NCBI GenBank assembly: GCA_910588075.1
Contig: CAJUOS010000008.1
Location: 1 to 53,594 of the forward strand
Source: an uncultured Erysipelotrichaceae bacterium
GTDB lineage: Bacteria > Bacillota_I > Bacilli_A > Erysipelotrichales > Coprobacillaceae
DNA length: 53,594 nucleotides
Direction of reading: 5' to 3'
Shown: positions 35,155 to 43,992 of the stretch, in pieces
Layout of the letters: the number at the start of each line of letters is the position of its first letter
Numbering within the stretch: the first letter of the stretch is position 1
Position numbers and translations under genes: made by a program
The notes under the pieces: model-generated
The model's database searches: none
Told to the model about the DNA's origin: nothing
The model's input: the letters and a program-made list of their open reading frames with translations, nothing else

Positions 35155-36151
35155 TTTTATTTTTCCTTGAAACAAAATAACCAATAGTTCCAATCAATAA
35201 TAAAGTCATCGCACCTCCAACAATCCCTGAAGTAGAAACCCCTAAATCATGTTCACTATCAATAAAATGATAATCAGGTAAAAAAGCTGTTGTTTCTTGA
35301 ACATCAGCAAGTGCTTCTTTAATATCTCCATTTGCTTCTATTTCAGCACTTCCTGTTATACCACCAATAGACCACTCTAATCCATCAGGATACTCAGATG
35401 CAAATAATGATAATCCACCACCAATAAATATAATAGAAACAATAAAAACTTGTATTAATTTCTTTGTTTCAATATGTTTAAAAGAATGTTCCAATAAAGC
35501 ATGATCAATCATTTGTGAATTTTCTTTATAAACATAACTAACAATAAATGCTGTAATAAGTCCCTCAATAAACCCAATAGCAAAATGGATTGGTAACATC
35601 AAAACAAGAAATGATGAAAAAGGTAATGCTGTTACTTGTGAAAAAACAGTTTGTAAAACAACTGATAAGGCTCCTAATTCTAGCCCCACAACAACACCTA
35701 TTAAACTTGTCATCATAATTCTTTTTGAATTTAAATGATTTTTTAATAATGGTTTTATAATAAATGGATAAGCAATAAAACAAGGAATAACTCCCATATT
35801 AAACATATTACATCCTAACGCTAATAAACCCCCATCACCAAAAAATAAACATTGAATGATTAAGACTGAACATAATGATAAAAAAGCAGGATATTGTCCT
35901 AAGACCATACACAATAAAATACCTCCTCCAATATGTCCACTACTTCCTGTTCCAGGAATTGTAAAATTAATCATTTGTGCAACAAAAACAAATGCACCCA
36001 TAACTGCCATCATTGGTATTTTATGTTCATCTTTTAAATTATTCATTTTTTTCATAGAAAAAATAATAAAAAGAAAACTTACTAATAAAAAGATAATACC
36101 AATAGGAACAGAAATAAGTCCATCTGCCATATGCATTAATAATATATTCAT
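35147..36151 (-). CDS. Nickel/cobalt-type CbiM-CbiN fusion, substrate component (LarMN-like)
   Basis: 334 residues. N-terminal MHMADGLISVPIG carries the metal-binding His of CbiM/NikM (residue 6); seven or so membrane segments to about 225; then a CbiN-like PDGLE module (SEYPDGLEWSIGG) and a last membrane anchor. Such fused substrate components usually carry nickel. It is directly upstream of the T and A components. Ribosome site AAGGAGAG. Confidence 0.9.
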   Translation of the reverse strand: MNILLMHMADGLISVPIGIIFLLVSFLFIIFSMKKMNNLKDEHKIPMMAVMGAFVFVAQMINFTIPGTGSSGHIGGGILLCMVLGQYPAFLSLCSVLIIQCLFFGDGGLLALGCNMFNMGVIPCFIAYPFIIKPLLKNHLNSKRIMMTSLIGVVVGLELGALSVVLQTVFSQVTALPFSSFLVLMLPIHFAIGFIEGLITAFIVSYVYKENSQMIDHALLEHSFKHIETKKLIQVFIVSIIFIGGGLSLFASEYPDGLEWSIGGITGSAEIEANGDIKEALADVQETTAFLPDYHFIDSEHDLGVSTSGIVGGAMTLLLIGTIGYFVSRKNKNG

Positions 36152-36209
36152 AAATACTCTCCTTCTTCAAGGATTCATTCACTTCTTCTTATACTTCATG
36201 TATAAGGAA

Positions 36210-36605
36210 TTACTTCAATACTTTTATAAAATCTTTAATATATTCTTGAATTGTCTTAGTTTCAATACCTAAAACATGTCCACTACATTGACTTACAGGA
36301 ATTAAATATTTTTGAGCCTCACTACAACTTATTGCTTGAGCCATTATTGGGGATATTTCTCCATACATAGAATTACCAAAAACAATACCAATAGGTCCAA
36401 CAATTAAACTCGCATTTTTAGCATTATAAACAACTGCATTTTCACCAGTAGCAACCACATCTGCCCCTGCTTTTTTCATGTTATGAGTTGCTGCACTATT
36501 TGTCCCTACTGCAACGATAAACATATCTGGAAACTCCTTCTTTACAGCTTCAATAATACTTTTACCAATCCCTCCACCTTGTCCATCAATTACTAAAATA
36601 TTCAT
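36210..36605 (-). CDS. DUF3842 protein in the lar operon
   Basis: 131 residues. A small Rossmann-like fold: ILVIDGQGGGIGKSI at the N-terminus, VAVGTNSAATHNMKKAGAD, GPIGIVFGNSMYGEISP, and CSGHVLGIE. Two conserved cysteines (near 94 and 107). I recognise the family but know of no assigned activity. It sits between larE (3-base gap) and the nickel transporter, so a role in nickel supply or in cofactor synthesis or use is an inference from context only. Confidence 0.82.
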   Translation of the reverse strand: MNILVIDGQGGGIGKSIIEAVKKEFPDMFIVAVGTNSAATHNMKKAGADVVATGENAVVYNAKNASLIVGPIGIVFGNSMYGEISPIMAQAISCSEAQKYLIPVSQCSGHVLGIETKTIQEYIKDFIKVLK

Positions 36606-36608
36606 ATT

Positions 36609-37385
36609 TTACCTATCATAACTTCCACTAGTTATGCCTTTCAAATCTAATGTAACATAATCAAATCCTAATCTTTCAAAATCATCAATCAATTGTTTAT
36701 CATTCAACAATATTTCAAAATATTTTTTTTCTACTTCAATACGAGCCAATTTATCATGAACTCTAACACGTACATGATATATCCCTTTTTGATGAAGTAA
36801 AGCTTCTGCTTGACTTACTCTATCTAACTTTTCCTTTGTTAGAAGTGTATCATAAGGAAAACGTGATGCTAAACAGGCATTTGCTGGTTTAGCATATGTA
36901 GAAATACCTAAATATTGTGAATAATGACGAATCATCTTTTTTGTCATCCCAACCTCAGATAAAGGAGAAATTATCCCCAATTCTTGGCAAGCTTGAATTC
37001 CTGGACGATAAACTCTTTCATCATCACTATTTTTTCCATCTAAAACATATTCAATATGATGACATTGCGCCTGTTCAATGACTTTTGTCATAATCATTTT
37101 TTTACAAAAATAACAACGGTCTTTACGATTATGAAGAAAAGCTTCATTATCAAAAACATCAACATGAACAACTTTATATCGACCATCTTTTATTAAGCTC
37201 TTTGCTTCTGTAATGTCCTCCTTAGACATCATATCTCCAACACATAAAACAGCCAATACATGTTCATGACCAAGTGTTTCAACAGCAACTTGATATAAAA
37301 AATGCGAATCACATCCACCACTATAAGCAATCGCTACATCTTGATATGTTTTTAACAACGCTCTTAATTGTTGTAATTTTTCCAC
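36609..37385 (-). CDS. larE: LarE, sulfur insertase for the nickel-pincer nucleotide cofactor
   Basis: 258 residues. LarE adenylylates and thiolates the pyridinium carboxylates. PP-loop AYSGGCDSHFL (21-31, usual Val replaced by Cys), RCYFCKKMI, LDGKNSDD, and NACLASRFPYD, where the Cys corresponds to the one sacrificed as sulfur donor in Lactiplantibacillus LarE. Starts at GTG after AAAGGGGAAA. First gene of larE-DUF3842-nickel ECF-larB-larC. The upstream region shows no riboswitch. Confidence 0.95.
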   Translation of the reverse strand: MEKLQQLRALLKTYQDVAIAYSGGCDSHFLYQVAVETLGHEHVLAVLCVGDMMSKEDITEAKSLIKDGRYKVVHVDVFDNEAFLHNRKDRCYFCKKMIMTKVIEQAQCHHIEYVLDGKNSDDERVYRPGIQACQELGIISPLSEVGMTKKMIRHYSQYLGISTYAKPANACLASRFPYDTLLTKEKLDRVSQAEALLHQKGIYHVRVRVHDKLARIEVEKKYFEILLNDKQLIDDFERLGFDYVTLDLKGITSGSYDR

Positions 37386-37480
37386 ATCTTTCCCCTTTCA
37401 TCAAAAATATTAGTTATATATCCTTATTAAAAAATAAAAATATAATCATTTTTAAATCATTAAAAACAAACCCCTAGCTT

Positions 37481-37606
37481 TTAATATTCAACTATAAAAT
37501 AATTCACAATAGTTTTTAAATTCATTTGATTCAAATCATCAGGAAATGTAATTAATATTTTAAAGCCATAAATATACTTTATTTCAATTACTGTCAATTT
37601 TATCAT
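37481..37606 (-). pseudogene. Short 41-codon frame, possible remnant
   Basis: ATG at 37604-37606, stop at 37481-37483. Product begins MIKLTVIEIKYIYGFKILIT and ends IVNYFIVEY. The pattern VIEIKYIYGFKILITF resembles the start of DUF2442-type proteins (VxxVKPLxxYKLLLTF), but it is shorter and the rest does not fit. The ribosome site AAGGG is too close to the ATG. It lies about 100 bases downstream of the MerR-type promoter. Could well be a chance frame. Confidence 0.25.
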
Positions 37607-37704
37607 CCCTTGACATTTTGAATAAATTAATATAATTTCATCATCACTTCACTGTTGTTTAAAACATTTAATATTTTTAACAAACATAATATAAACACTT
37701 TTCA

Positions 37705-37735
37705 ATTATACCTCTTGGAGTTGACTCTATGTCAA
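37705..37735 (-). promoter_or_regulatory. Orphan MerR-type promoter, 19-base spacer
   Basis: Minus strand TTGACA (37730-37735), 19 bases, TATAAT (37705-37710). The spacer holds GAGTCAACTC, a perfect ten-base dyad. Same layout as the aldo/keto reductase promoter at 25.9 kb and a shared ATGTCAAGAA-type left end on the plus strand. No intact gene follows within 320 bases; larE is the first. Confidence 0.6.
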
Positions 37736-38008
37736 GAATTATTTTATACTATTTCAATAAAACTATCTTGAATTTTAAACATACTATTTTAACAAACACA
37801 AAACATTCTATTTTTTTAACTTATCAACAATCTTTTATTATATAAAAATTTCTATTAAATAATCATCTTCTTTTCCACAAAAAATAATTTCTTAAATTTA
37901 TTATTAAAACTTCTTTTATTTGAACTTATCTAGCAAGTCATATCACAATTTTATCATAAACAATTCCTTTTTCATATTTCTAAATCATTTCAAACATATT
38001 ATTAATAT

Positions 38009-38893
38009 TTAATCTTCTAAAGCATTATATACTTGTTTTAAAAATTGTTCTACAATAGGCGATAAAACTTGATGTTTTTTCCATACAAGAACACATCCTG
38101 TTTTTAAAGTCGGATAAAATGGAACAAAAGTAACTTCATCTTGTGAATAATGATAAAAAGCTCCTTCTATTGAAATAACGCTTCCTAAATCTTGTTTTAC
38201 TAAGGAAATCGCATTTGATAATAAATTATATGTCGCTAAAAAATGTAATTTTTCATAATCTTCTTGAAACCAACTTGCTATTTCATTTTGTACAATTGAA
38301 CGATTTGTATTCAATAATGGAATATTCATTAAATCTTGAGAAACAATGTACTTTTTTTGAGATAGTAAATTATTTTTATGAACAATAATCCCCCATCTTT
38401 CTTTTTGAGGCAATCTTATAAAATCATATTTTTCAATATCAACTGGTTCCAATAGAATACCTATATCAATAATTCCTTGATCAATTCTCTCTTTGATTAA
38501 ATCTGCATTACCAGTATAAAAATCATATGTTACTTGAGGATATTTTTGTGAAAATGATTGAATAATACATGGCAAGAATATATATGTAGCTGAACATTCT
38601 GCTGCTCCAATAAATAACTTTCCATTCATATTTTCATCTTCATTAAATAATTCTTTTTCAGTTTTATCAACTAAATTCAATATTTCATCTGCTCTTCTAT
38701 ATAATAACATCCCTGCATTTGTTAATTTTACTTTTCTTTTTCCCCTAATCATTAATGGTTTCCCTATTTCCTCCTCCAATTGCATCATTTGTCGACTTAA
38801 AGTAGGCTGAGTAATATGTAAAACTTCTGCAGCACGGGTAATATTTTCTTCTCTTGCTATTGTTAAAAAATAATAAAGTGTCCTCAATTCCAT
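38009..38893 (-). CDS. LysR-family transcriptional regulator
   Basis: 294 residues. N-terminal winged helix-turn-helix MELRTLYYFLTIAREENITRAAEVLHITQPTLSRQMMQLEEEIG (1-45) and a substrate-binding domain with the GxL-type opening GKLFIGAAECSATYIFLP. The CysL/CynR-like effector fold suggests control by a small metabolite. The only obvious candidate target is the TIM-barrel-like gene upstream, on the same strand but separated by a terminator. Ribosome site GGGAGAAA. Confidence 0.92.
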   Translation of the reverse strand: MELRTLYYFLTIAREENITRAAEVLHITQPTLSRQMMQLEEEIGKPLMIRGKRKVKLTNAGMLLYRRADEILNLVDKTEKELFNEDENMNGKLFIGAAECSATYIFLPCIIQSFSQKYPQVTYDFYTGNADLIKERIDQGIIDIGILLEPVDIEKYDFIRLPQKERWGIIVHKNNLLSQKKYIVSQDLMNIPLLNTNRSIVQNEIASWFQEDYEKLHFLATYNLLSNAISLVKQDLGSVISIEGAFYHYSQDEVTFVPFYPTLKTGCVLVWKKHQVLSPIVEQFLKQVYNALED

Positions 38894-38962
38894 AAAAATA
38901 TTTCTCCCTTTTCAATAATTATTTCTTACTATATATCAATCATTATACAATATTTTTGTAAT

Positions 38963-38999
38963 AAAAAAAGATTTCGTTATACAATGATTCGAAATCTTT
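38963..38999 (-). terminator. Terminator between the TIM-barrel-like gene and the LysR gene
   Basis: Minus-strand stem AAAGATTTCG / CGAAATCTTT with a loop of about 13 bases, then seven T. Confidence 0.85.
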
Positions 39000-39015
39000 A
39001 AATAGTATGAATAAA

Positions 39016-39951
39016 CTATCTTCTTGGTGTTGCCATTTGAGCCCAAGTATAAGCCTTTCCTTTCAAAGTTATTGACATTTGGTAGATATTTTCTGGCCAT
39101 GTGCCACCACCAAATCCACCATCACCAATAGCATGGACATCACAACCAGTTTGTTTCATCATTAAAGTAATTTGTCTTATTGTGTCTACATCAGCAGCTT
39201 CAACATTACTATTAAGAAATGACATTGCTAAAGCCCCTTTTCTATGAGTATACTCAATAAGTTCTCTAATTCTTTCTACTGTAATTCCATGTCTTGAACC
39301 TGGTGCAGGAAAATCAATAATATCTGCTCCAGCATCAATTAATTGATCAATGATATCTTTGGCATCATAATCAGCTAATGGATCACCTAATACTTTTTCA
39401 ACAATTCCATCTTCCCATTTTCCAGCAAAAATTAATATATCTTCACCACATATTTCTCGACATTCTTTTGTAGCACGAACAACATCTTTAATTGATGTTC
39501 CACTTCCTGGGTTGCCACCTAGTATGATAAAAGAAACACCCCATTGTTTTGCTTTTAAAATATTCTCTTTTGAATACATCATACATGAAAGATCATACAT
39601 TTTAGAAGAAGTTAAATCAACCTTTTCTCCTGGACAACCCATATAAATACCAACTGGACGTCCTCCAACTAATTCTTTTAAACCCTGATAATCATATCCT
39701 TGCATTCCTGGACAACTTGCTGGATTTGAAAAATCAAATCCATTTAATAAAACCATATCAGCTCCAAAAGCAAACATTAACTCTGTACTTGTGCAATTAG
39801 GAAACAATATTGGATTTTTTAAATATGTTTGTCCCATTAAAACTCTACCTTCAGATTTTAAAATTGATTCTCTTAATTCACGACCTGTATATGTAGATAT
39901 TTTTGAAGGTTTTGCACTCATTAATCTTATAACATTCTCATGTAATTCCAT
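39016..39951 (-). CDS. TIM-barrel-like protein of uncharacterised family
   Basis: 311 residues. Glycine-rich strand ends typical of a (beta/alpha)8 barrel: VLLNGFDFSNPAS, GIYMGCPGE, SFIILGGNPGSGTS, ILIFAGKWEDG, AGADIIDFPAPGSRHG and AIGDGGFGGGTWP. I recall relatives annotated either as DUF7916 or, I think wrongly, as haloacid-dehalogenase-like hydrolases; there is no HAD nucleophile motif. The barrel and PxPGSRHG loop suggest a phosphate- or phosphonate-binding lyase or hydrolase, but this is a guess. Own terminator, LysR regulator gene downstream. Ribosome site GGAGGAA before ATG. Confidence 0.7.
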   Translation of the reverse strand: MELHENVIRLMSAKPSKISTYTGRELRESILKSEGRVLMGQTYLKNPILFPNCTSTELMFAFGADMVLLNGFDFSNPASCPGMQGYDYQGLKELVGGRPVGIYMGCPGEKVDLTSSKMYDLSCMMYSKENILKAKQWGVSFIILGGNPGSGTSIKDVVRATKECREICGEDILIFAGKWEDGIVEKVLGDPLADYDAKDIIDQLIDAGADIIDFPAPGSRHGITVERIRELIEYTHRKGALAMSFLNSNVEAADVDTIRQITLMMKQTGCDVHAIGDGGFGGGTWPENIYQMSITLKGKAYTWAQMATPRR

Positions 39952-40070
39952 TTTATTATTCCTCCATTTTCATATACATTCATTTTACAATAATTTTATA
40001 TTATTTTCTATGGAACAACTCGTCATAAAATATGCCATTACTATTCAAAAGAACTTATATTTTTTAAGAT

Positions 40071-42419
40071 TTACATCCCTAATACTATTCCTATTACTCT
40101 AACGAGTAAAGCTCCTATCCATGCAATTATACATTGTCCAACCACAACACAAATTGCCCATCTTCCTCCAAGTTCCCTCTTAATAGATGCTATTGCAGCA
40201 ATGCAAGGTGTATAAAGTAAACAAAAAACAAGTAAACTCATTGCCGCTAGTGATGTAATTGAAGATATCAAACATGATGTTGAGCCATAAAGTATAGATA
40301 AAGTTGATACAACACTTTCCTTTGCCATAAATCCTGTAATCAATGATGTTGAAATTCTCCAATCACCTAAGCCTAAAGGCATAAAAATAGGTGTAAGCCA
40401 TCCTGCTATCATTGCAAGAATACTATGATGTGAATCACTGACAATATTCAATTGTAAATCAAAAGTTTGTAAAAACCATATAAAAATAGTTGCTATAAAA
40501 ATAACAGTAAAAGCCCTTTGTAAAAAATCTTTTGCTTTTTCCCACAGTAATTGAGTTACATTCTTTAAACTAGGCATACGATAATGTGGTAATTCCATCA
40601 CAAAAGGAACCGCTTCTCCTTTAAACATAAATTTACCAATAATCAAAGCCATTAAAATCCCTACAATAATGCCTGTAAAATACAAACCAATCATTATTAT
40701 TGCTCCACTTTTAGGAAAAAATGCAGCTGTAAAAAAAGCATAGATTGGTAATTTTGCAGAACAACTCATGAAAGGTGTTAATAAAATTGTCATCTTCCTA
40801 TCTCTTTCAGAAGGCAAAGTTCGGCTAGCCATAACTCCTGGAACAGTACATCCAAATCCAATTAACATTGGAACTATACTTCGACCAGATAAACCAATTC
40901 TTCTTAAAAGTTTATCCATTACAAATGCAATCCTTGCCATATATCCACTATCTTCTAATAATGATAAAAACAAAAACAAAGTAACAATGGTTGGTAAAAA
41001 ACTTAAAACACTTCCAACACCATTAAAAATACCATCTATAATCAAAGACTGTAAAACAGTATTCACATGAGAAGAAACAAGAAGCATAGATACAAAATCT
41101 GTAAACTTTGTAATAATAATTTCTAAGATTTCAGATAAACCTGCTCCTATAACATTAAATGTTAACCAAAATATTATAGACATAATACCTATAAATGCTG
41201 GAATAGCTGTATACTTTCCTGTCAAAAAACGATCTATTTTCATACTTCTTAAATGTTCTTTACTTTCGCTAGGTTTTATAACTGTTTTTTGACACACTTT
41301 TCTAATAAAATGAAAACGCATATCAGCAATAGCAGCAGCATGATCTAATCCTCTTTCACATTCCATTTGTTGAATAATATGTGCTAACATATCTTTTTCA
41401 TTTTGATCTAAATCTAACTGTTCTAAAATAAGTTGATCTCCTTCAGCTAACTTACTTGCTGCAAAGCGAATAGGAATTCCAACATTTTTAGCATGATCTT
41501 CTATTAAATGCATAATTGCATGTAAGCACCTATGAACAGCACCATTATGGTCATTAACATCACAAAAGTCTTGTCTACCATGTTTTTCTTGATATTTAGC
41601 AATATGTATAGCATGATCAACTAATTCTTGAATGCCTTCATTCTTAGAAGCGACGATTGGAATAACAGGAATTCCTAATATTTTTTCCATTTCATTAACA
41701 AGGATTGAGCCTCCATTTTCCCAAACTTCGTCCATCATATTCAAAGCTAAAACCATAGGCATATCTAATTCTAATAATTGCATTGTTAAATATAGATTTC
41801 TTTCAATATGAGTTGCATCAACAATATTAATAATCCCTTTAGGAGAATCCTTTAAAACAAATTCACGTGTAACAATTTCTTCTTTAGAATATGGAGACAT
41901 AGAATAAATACCTGGTAAATCAGTAATAAGAGTATTATGAAAACCTTTGATACTACCATCTTTTCTATCAACAGTAACACCAGGAAAATTTCCTACGTGT
42001 TGATTAGAACCAGTCAATTGATTAAATAATGTTGTTTTTCCACAATTTTGATTTCCAACTAAAGCAAAAGTTAAAAGTTCATTATCAGAAAGAGGATTCT
42101 CAGTTTCTTTACTATGATACTTCCCACCTTCTCCTAAACCAGGATGAAAAATATCTTTTTTATCTTCATAAATATTTTCTTCTTTTTTAATATCATGAAT
42201 ATTATAAATCTCTATTTTTTCAGCATCAGCTAATCGTAATGTCAATTCATAATTATGTAATCGAATCTCTATAGGATCTCCCATTGGTGCATGCTTAACC
42301 ATAAAAACTTCTACACCAGGAATAATTCCCATATCTAAAAAATGTTGTCTTAAAGCACCTTCTCCTCCAACTGATAGAATAGTCGCTGCTTTTCCTATTG
42401 GCAATTCTTTTAAATTCAT
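40071..42419 (-). CDS. feoB: Ferrous iron transporter FeoB with N-terminal FeoA domain
   Basis: 782 residues from ATG at 42417-42419. FeoA-like SH3 domain at about 1-75 (MNLKELPIGKAATILSV... GIIPGVEVFM), linker, then the G domain: G1 GNQNCGKTT, G2 HVGNFPGVTVD, G3 TDLPGIYS, G4 NMMDE; then the membrane core with two Gate motifs (FGCTVPGVMASR and the C-terminal half) and C-terminal Cys residues. Imports Fe2+ powered or gated by GTP, matching an anaerobic lifestyle. FeoA and FeoB are usually separate genes, so this is a fusion. The frame extends three codons upstream into the ribosome site AAAGGATG. Confidence 0.96.
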   Translation of the reverse strand: MNLKELPIGKAATILSVGGEGALRQHFLDMGIIPGVEVFMVKHAPMGDPIEIRLHNYELTLRLADAEKIEIYNIHDIKKEENIYEDKKDIFHPGLGEGGKYHSKETENPLSDNELLTFALVGNQNCGKTTLFNQLTGSNQHVGNFPGVTVDRKDGSIKGFHNTLITDLPGIYSMSPYSKEEIVTREFVLKDSPKGIINIVDATHIERNLYLTMQLLELDMPMVLALNMMDEVWENGGSILVNEMEKILGIPVIPIVASKNEGIQELVDHAIHIAKYQEKHGRQDFCDVNDHNGAVHRCLHAIMHLIEDHAKNVGIPIRFAASKLAEGDQLILEQLDLDQNEKDMLAHIIQQMECERGLDHAAAIADMRFHFIRKVCQKTVIKPSESKEHLRSMKIDRFLTGKYTAIPAFIGIMSIIFWLTFNVIGAGLSEILEIIITKFTDFVSMLLVSSHVNTVLQSLIIDGIFNGVGSVLSFLPTIVTLFLFLSLLEDSGYMARIAFVMDKLLRRIGLSGRSIVPMLIGFGCTVPGVMASRTLPSERDRKMTILLTPFMSCSAKLPIYAFFTAAFFPKSGAIIMIGLYFTGIIVGILMALIIGKFMFKGEAVPFVMELPHYRMPSLKNVTQLLWEKAKDFLQRAFTVIFIATIFIWFLQTFDLQLNIVSDSHHSILAMIAGWLTPIFMPLGLGDWRISTSLITGFMAKESVVSTLSILYGSTSCLISSITSLAAMSLLVFCLLYTPCIAAIASIKRELGGRWAICVVVGQCIIAWIGALLVRVIGIVLGM

Positions 42420-42435
42420 TGTTATCATCCTTTGA

Positions 42436-42494
42436 CTCTTATATTAAGATTTTCTTATAAGAGTTAGTTTATGCTACTTCATTTTATTTGTCAA
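42436..42494 (-). promoter_or_regulatory. feoB promoter region with two dyads
   Basis: TTGACA (42489-42494), 17 bases, TAAACT (42466-42471). GTAGCATAAACTAAC (42463-42477), which overlaps the -10, loosely resembles DtxR/MntR-type metal-regulator boxes. Downstream, CTCTTATA and TATAAGAG (42436-42463) form a perfect inverted repeat with a 12-base gap just before the ribosome site. Iron control is plausible; the regulator is not in the window. Confidence 0.45.
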
Positions 42495-42548
42495 GACATG
42501 TAACTTATATAAGAAAAAGAACCTATAAAATAATTATATTTTATTTTG

Positions 42549-43904
42549 TCATTTTTTTATATATTCATTTGTATAAAATGAATATACCAATTGTATAACC
42601 ATTACACACCAAATAACTGGTTCACAAAAAATAACTGCCATATAATGAAACTGAGGAATAAATACAAGAACAAAGATAATCTTTCCAACAAATTCTATAA
42701 CACTAGAAATAAGTGGTAATATTTTTTTACCTAATCCTTGTAAAGCATACCTTGTTTGCATAAGAATACCTAAAATAGCATAAAATGGACCTACAATTAT
42801 TAAATATAATGATCCATTATCTAATACAATTTGTTCATTTGAACCAGATATAAATTGAATCAAATCTTTAGAAAAAACTAATAAAACAATAGAAACTCCT
42901 ATTGCTAAAATAATGTCATAAAGATATGCAATATGCATTGCTTCTCTAATCCTTTGATATTGTTTTGCCCCTCTATTTTGAGAAACAAATGTTGATATTG
43001 CAAGTGCCATAGCCACAAATGGCATATTAAAAAACATATAAAGTTTTCTAGCTGCTGTATGCCCTGCAATAGTTAAATAACCCAAACCATTTATTCCATA
43101 TTGTAAAATAACTGAACCTGCTGAAACAATACAGCTCATAAACCCCATTGAAAAACCTTGTCCTAATAATTCCTTATATAATTCTTTATCTAAAATAAAA
43201 TGCTTTCGAGATGGTAACAATATTTGAGATTTTTTTATAATATAAAAAATACATAAAACAACTGAAAAAGCTTGAGAAAAAACTGTTGCAATAGCTGCTC
43301 CCTTAACACCCATATTCCATTGTGTAATAAACAATAAATCTAATATAATATTTAAACAAGAAGAAACAACTAAAAATATTAATGGCATAACACTATTACC
43401 AATAGCTCTCATTAATCCTGCACATAAATTATATGCAAACATAACAATAATAAATAATGTAATCATAGATATATAGCTATATGCTTCCTGAATAATCTCT
43501 TTAGGTGTCTTTAATACTTCTAATAAAGGATATAATATTATACTCCCTAACACTGTAATTATTAAAGAAACAGCAATTCCAATAACAATAGAACTTGCTA
43601 CGGATTTTTTCAATAATGTTTCATCTTTTGATCCAAAACTCCTTGCAGTTACAATTGTTAAACCATTTCCAATTCCTAAAGCAAAACCAACTAATAAATC
43701 ATAAATAGAAGTACATGCCCCTATTGCTGCCAATGATGCATCTCCTAAACAATGTCCTACAATCATTGTATCAACAGTATTATATAATTGTTGAAAAATA
43801 TTTGATATTAGCAATGGAATAGCAAAAATAACTAATGACTTTAAAATACTTCCATTTAATAAATCAACATCTAAAGACAATAATCCTTTTTTCTTACTAT
43901 TCAT
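42549..43904 (-). CDS. MATE-family efflux transporter
   Basis: 451 residues, about 12 membrane segments. LLNGSILKSLVIFAIPLLISNIFQQLYNTVDTMIVGHCLG is a typical MATE/DinF-like N-terminus. Substrate unknown. Ribosome site GAGAGGAG. Lies between the uracil permease and feoB genes on the same strand with a terminator before it; only a weak AT-only hairpin follows it. Confidence 0.9.
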   Translation of the reverse strand: MNSKKKGLLSLDVDLLNGSILKSLVIFAIPLLISNIFQQLYNTVDTMIVGHCLGDASLAAIGACTSIYDLLVGFALGIGNGLTIVTARSFGSKDETLLKKSVASSIVIGIAVSLIITVLGSIILYPLLEVLKTPKEIIQEAYSYISMITLFIIVMFAYNLCAGLMRAIGNSVMPLIFLVVSSCLNIILDLLFITQWNMGVKGAAIATVFSQAFSVVLCIFYIIKKSQILLPSRKHFILDKELYKELLGQGFSMGFMSCIVSAGSVILQYGINGLGYLTIAGHTAARKLYMFFNMPFVAMALAISTFVSQNRGAKQYQRIREAMHIAYLYDIILAIGVSIVLLVFSKDLIQFISGSNEQIVLDNGSLYLIIVGPFYAILGILMQTRYALQGLGKKILPLISSVIEFVGKIIFVLVFIPQFHYMAVIFCEPVIWCVMVIQLVYSFYTNEYIKK

Positions 43905-43954
43905 ATTTTATCTCCTCTCTTTTTATAATTGATATCATCATTATCATATGAAAT

Positions 43955-43984
43955 GAAAAAGTTCATATTAATTATGAACTTTTA
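43955..43984 (-). terminator. Terminator after the uracil permease gene
   Basis: Minus-strand stem AAAAGTTCATA / TATGAACTTTT with five-base loop, then T and C. Begins at about 10 bases past the stop. Confidence 0.8.
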
Positions 43985-43992
43985 ATACTTTA

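Larger units (their letters stand above)
37386..38008. other. Gene-poor 620-base stretch between larE and the LysR gene
   Basis: Very AT-rich and broken by stops in every frame. It contains a MerR-type promoter facing larE (37705-37735) and one short frame of 41 codons (37481-37606), described separately. A GATGAAAG...-type larE ribosome site sits at its lower edge. The rest looks like unconstrained or decayed sequence. Confidence 0.6.

Noticed and set aside
35856..36272. 138-codon plus-strand frame opposite the CbiM/N gene
   Set aside because: Shadow of a strongly supported membrane-protein gene; composition and lack of ribosome site fit an antisense frame.
40768..41070. 100-codon plus-strand frame inside feoB
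   Set aside because: Antisense to the conserved FeoB membrane core; no start signals.
42500..42548. AT-only hairpin ATAAAATA/TATTTTAT after the MATE gene as terminator
   Set aside because: No T run behind it and only A-T pairs; not enough to call.
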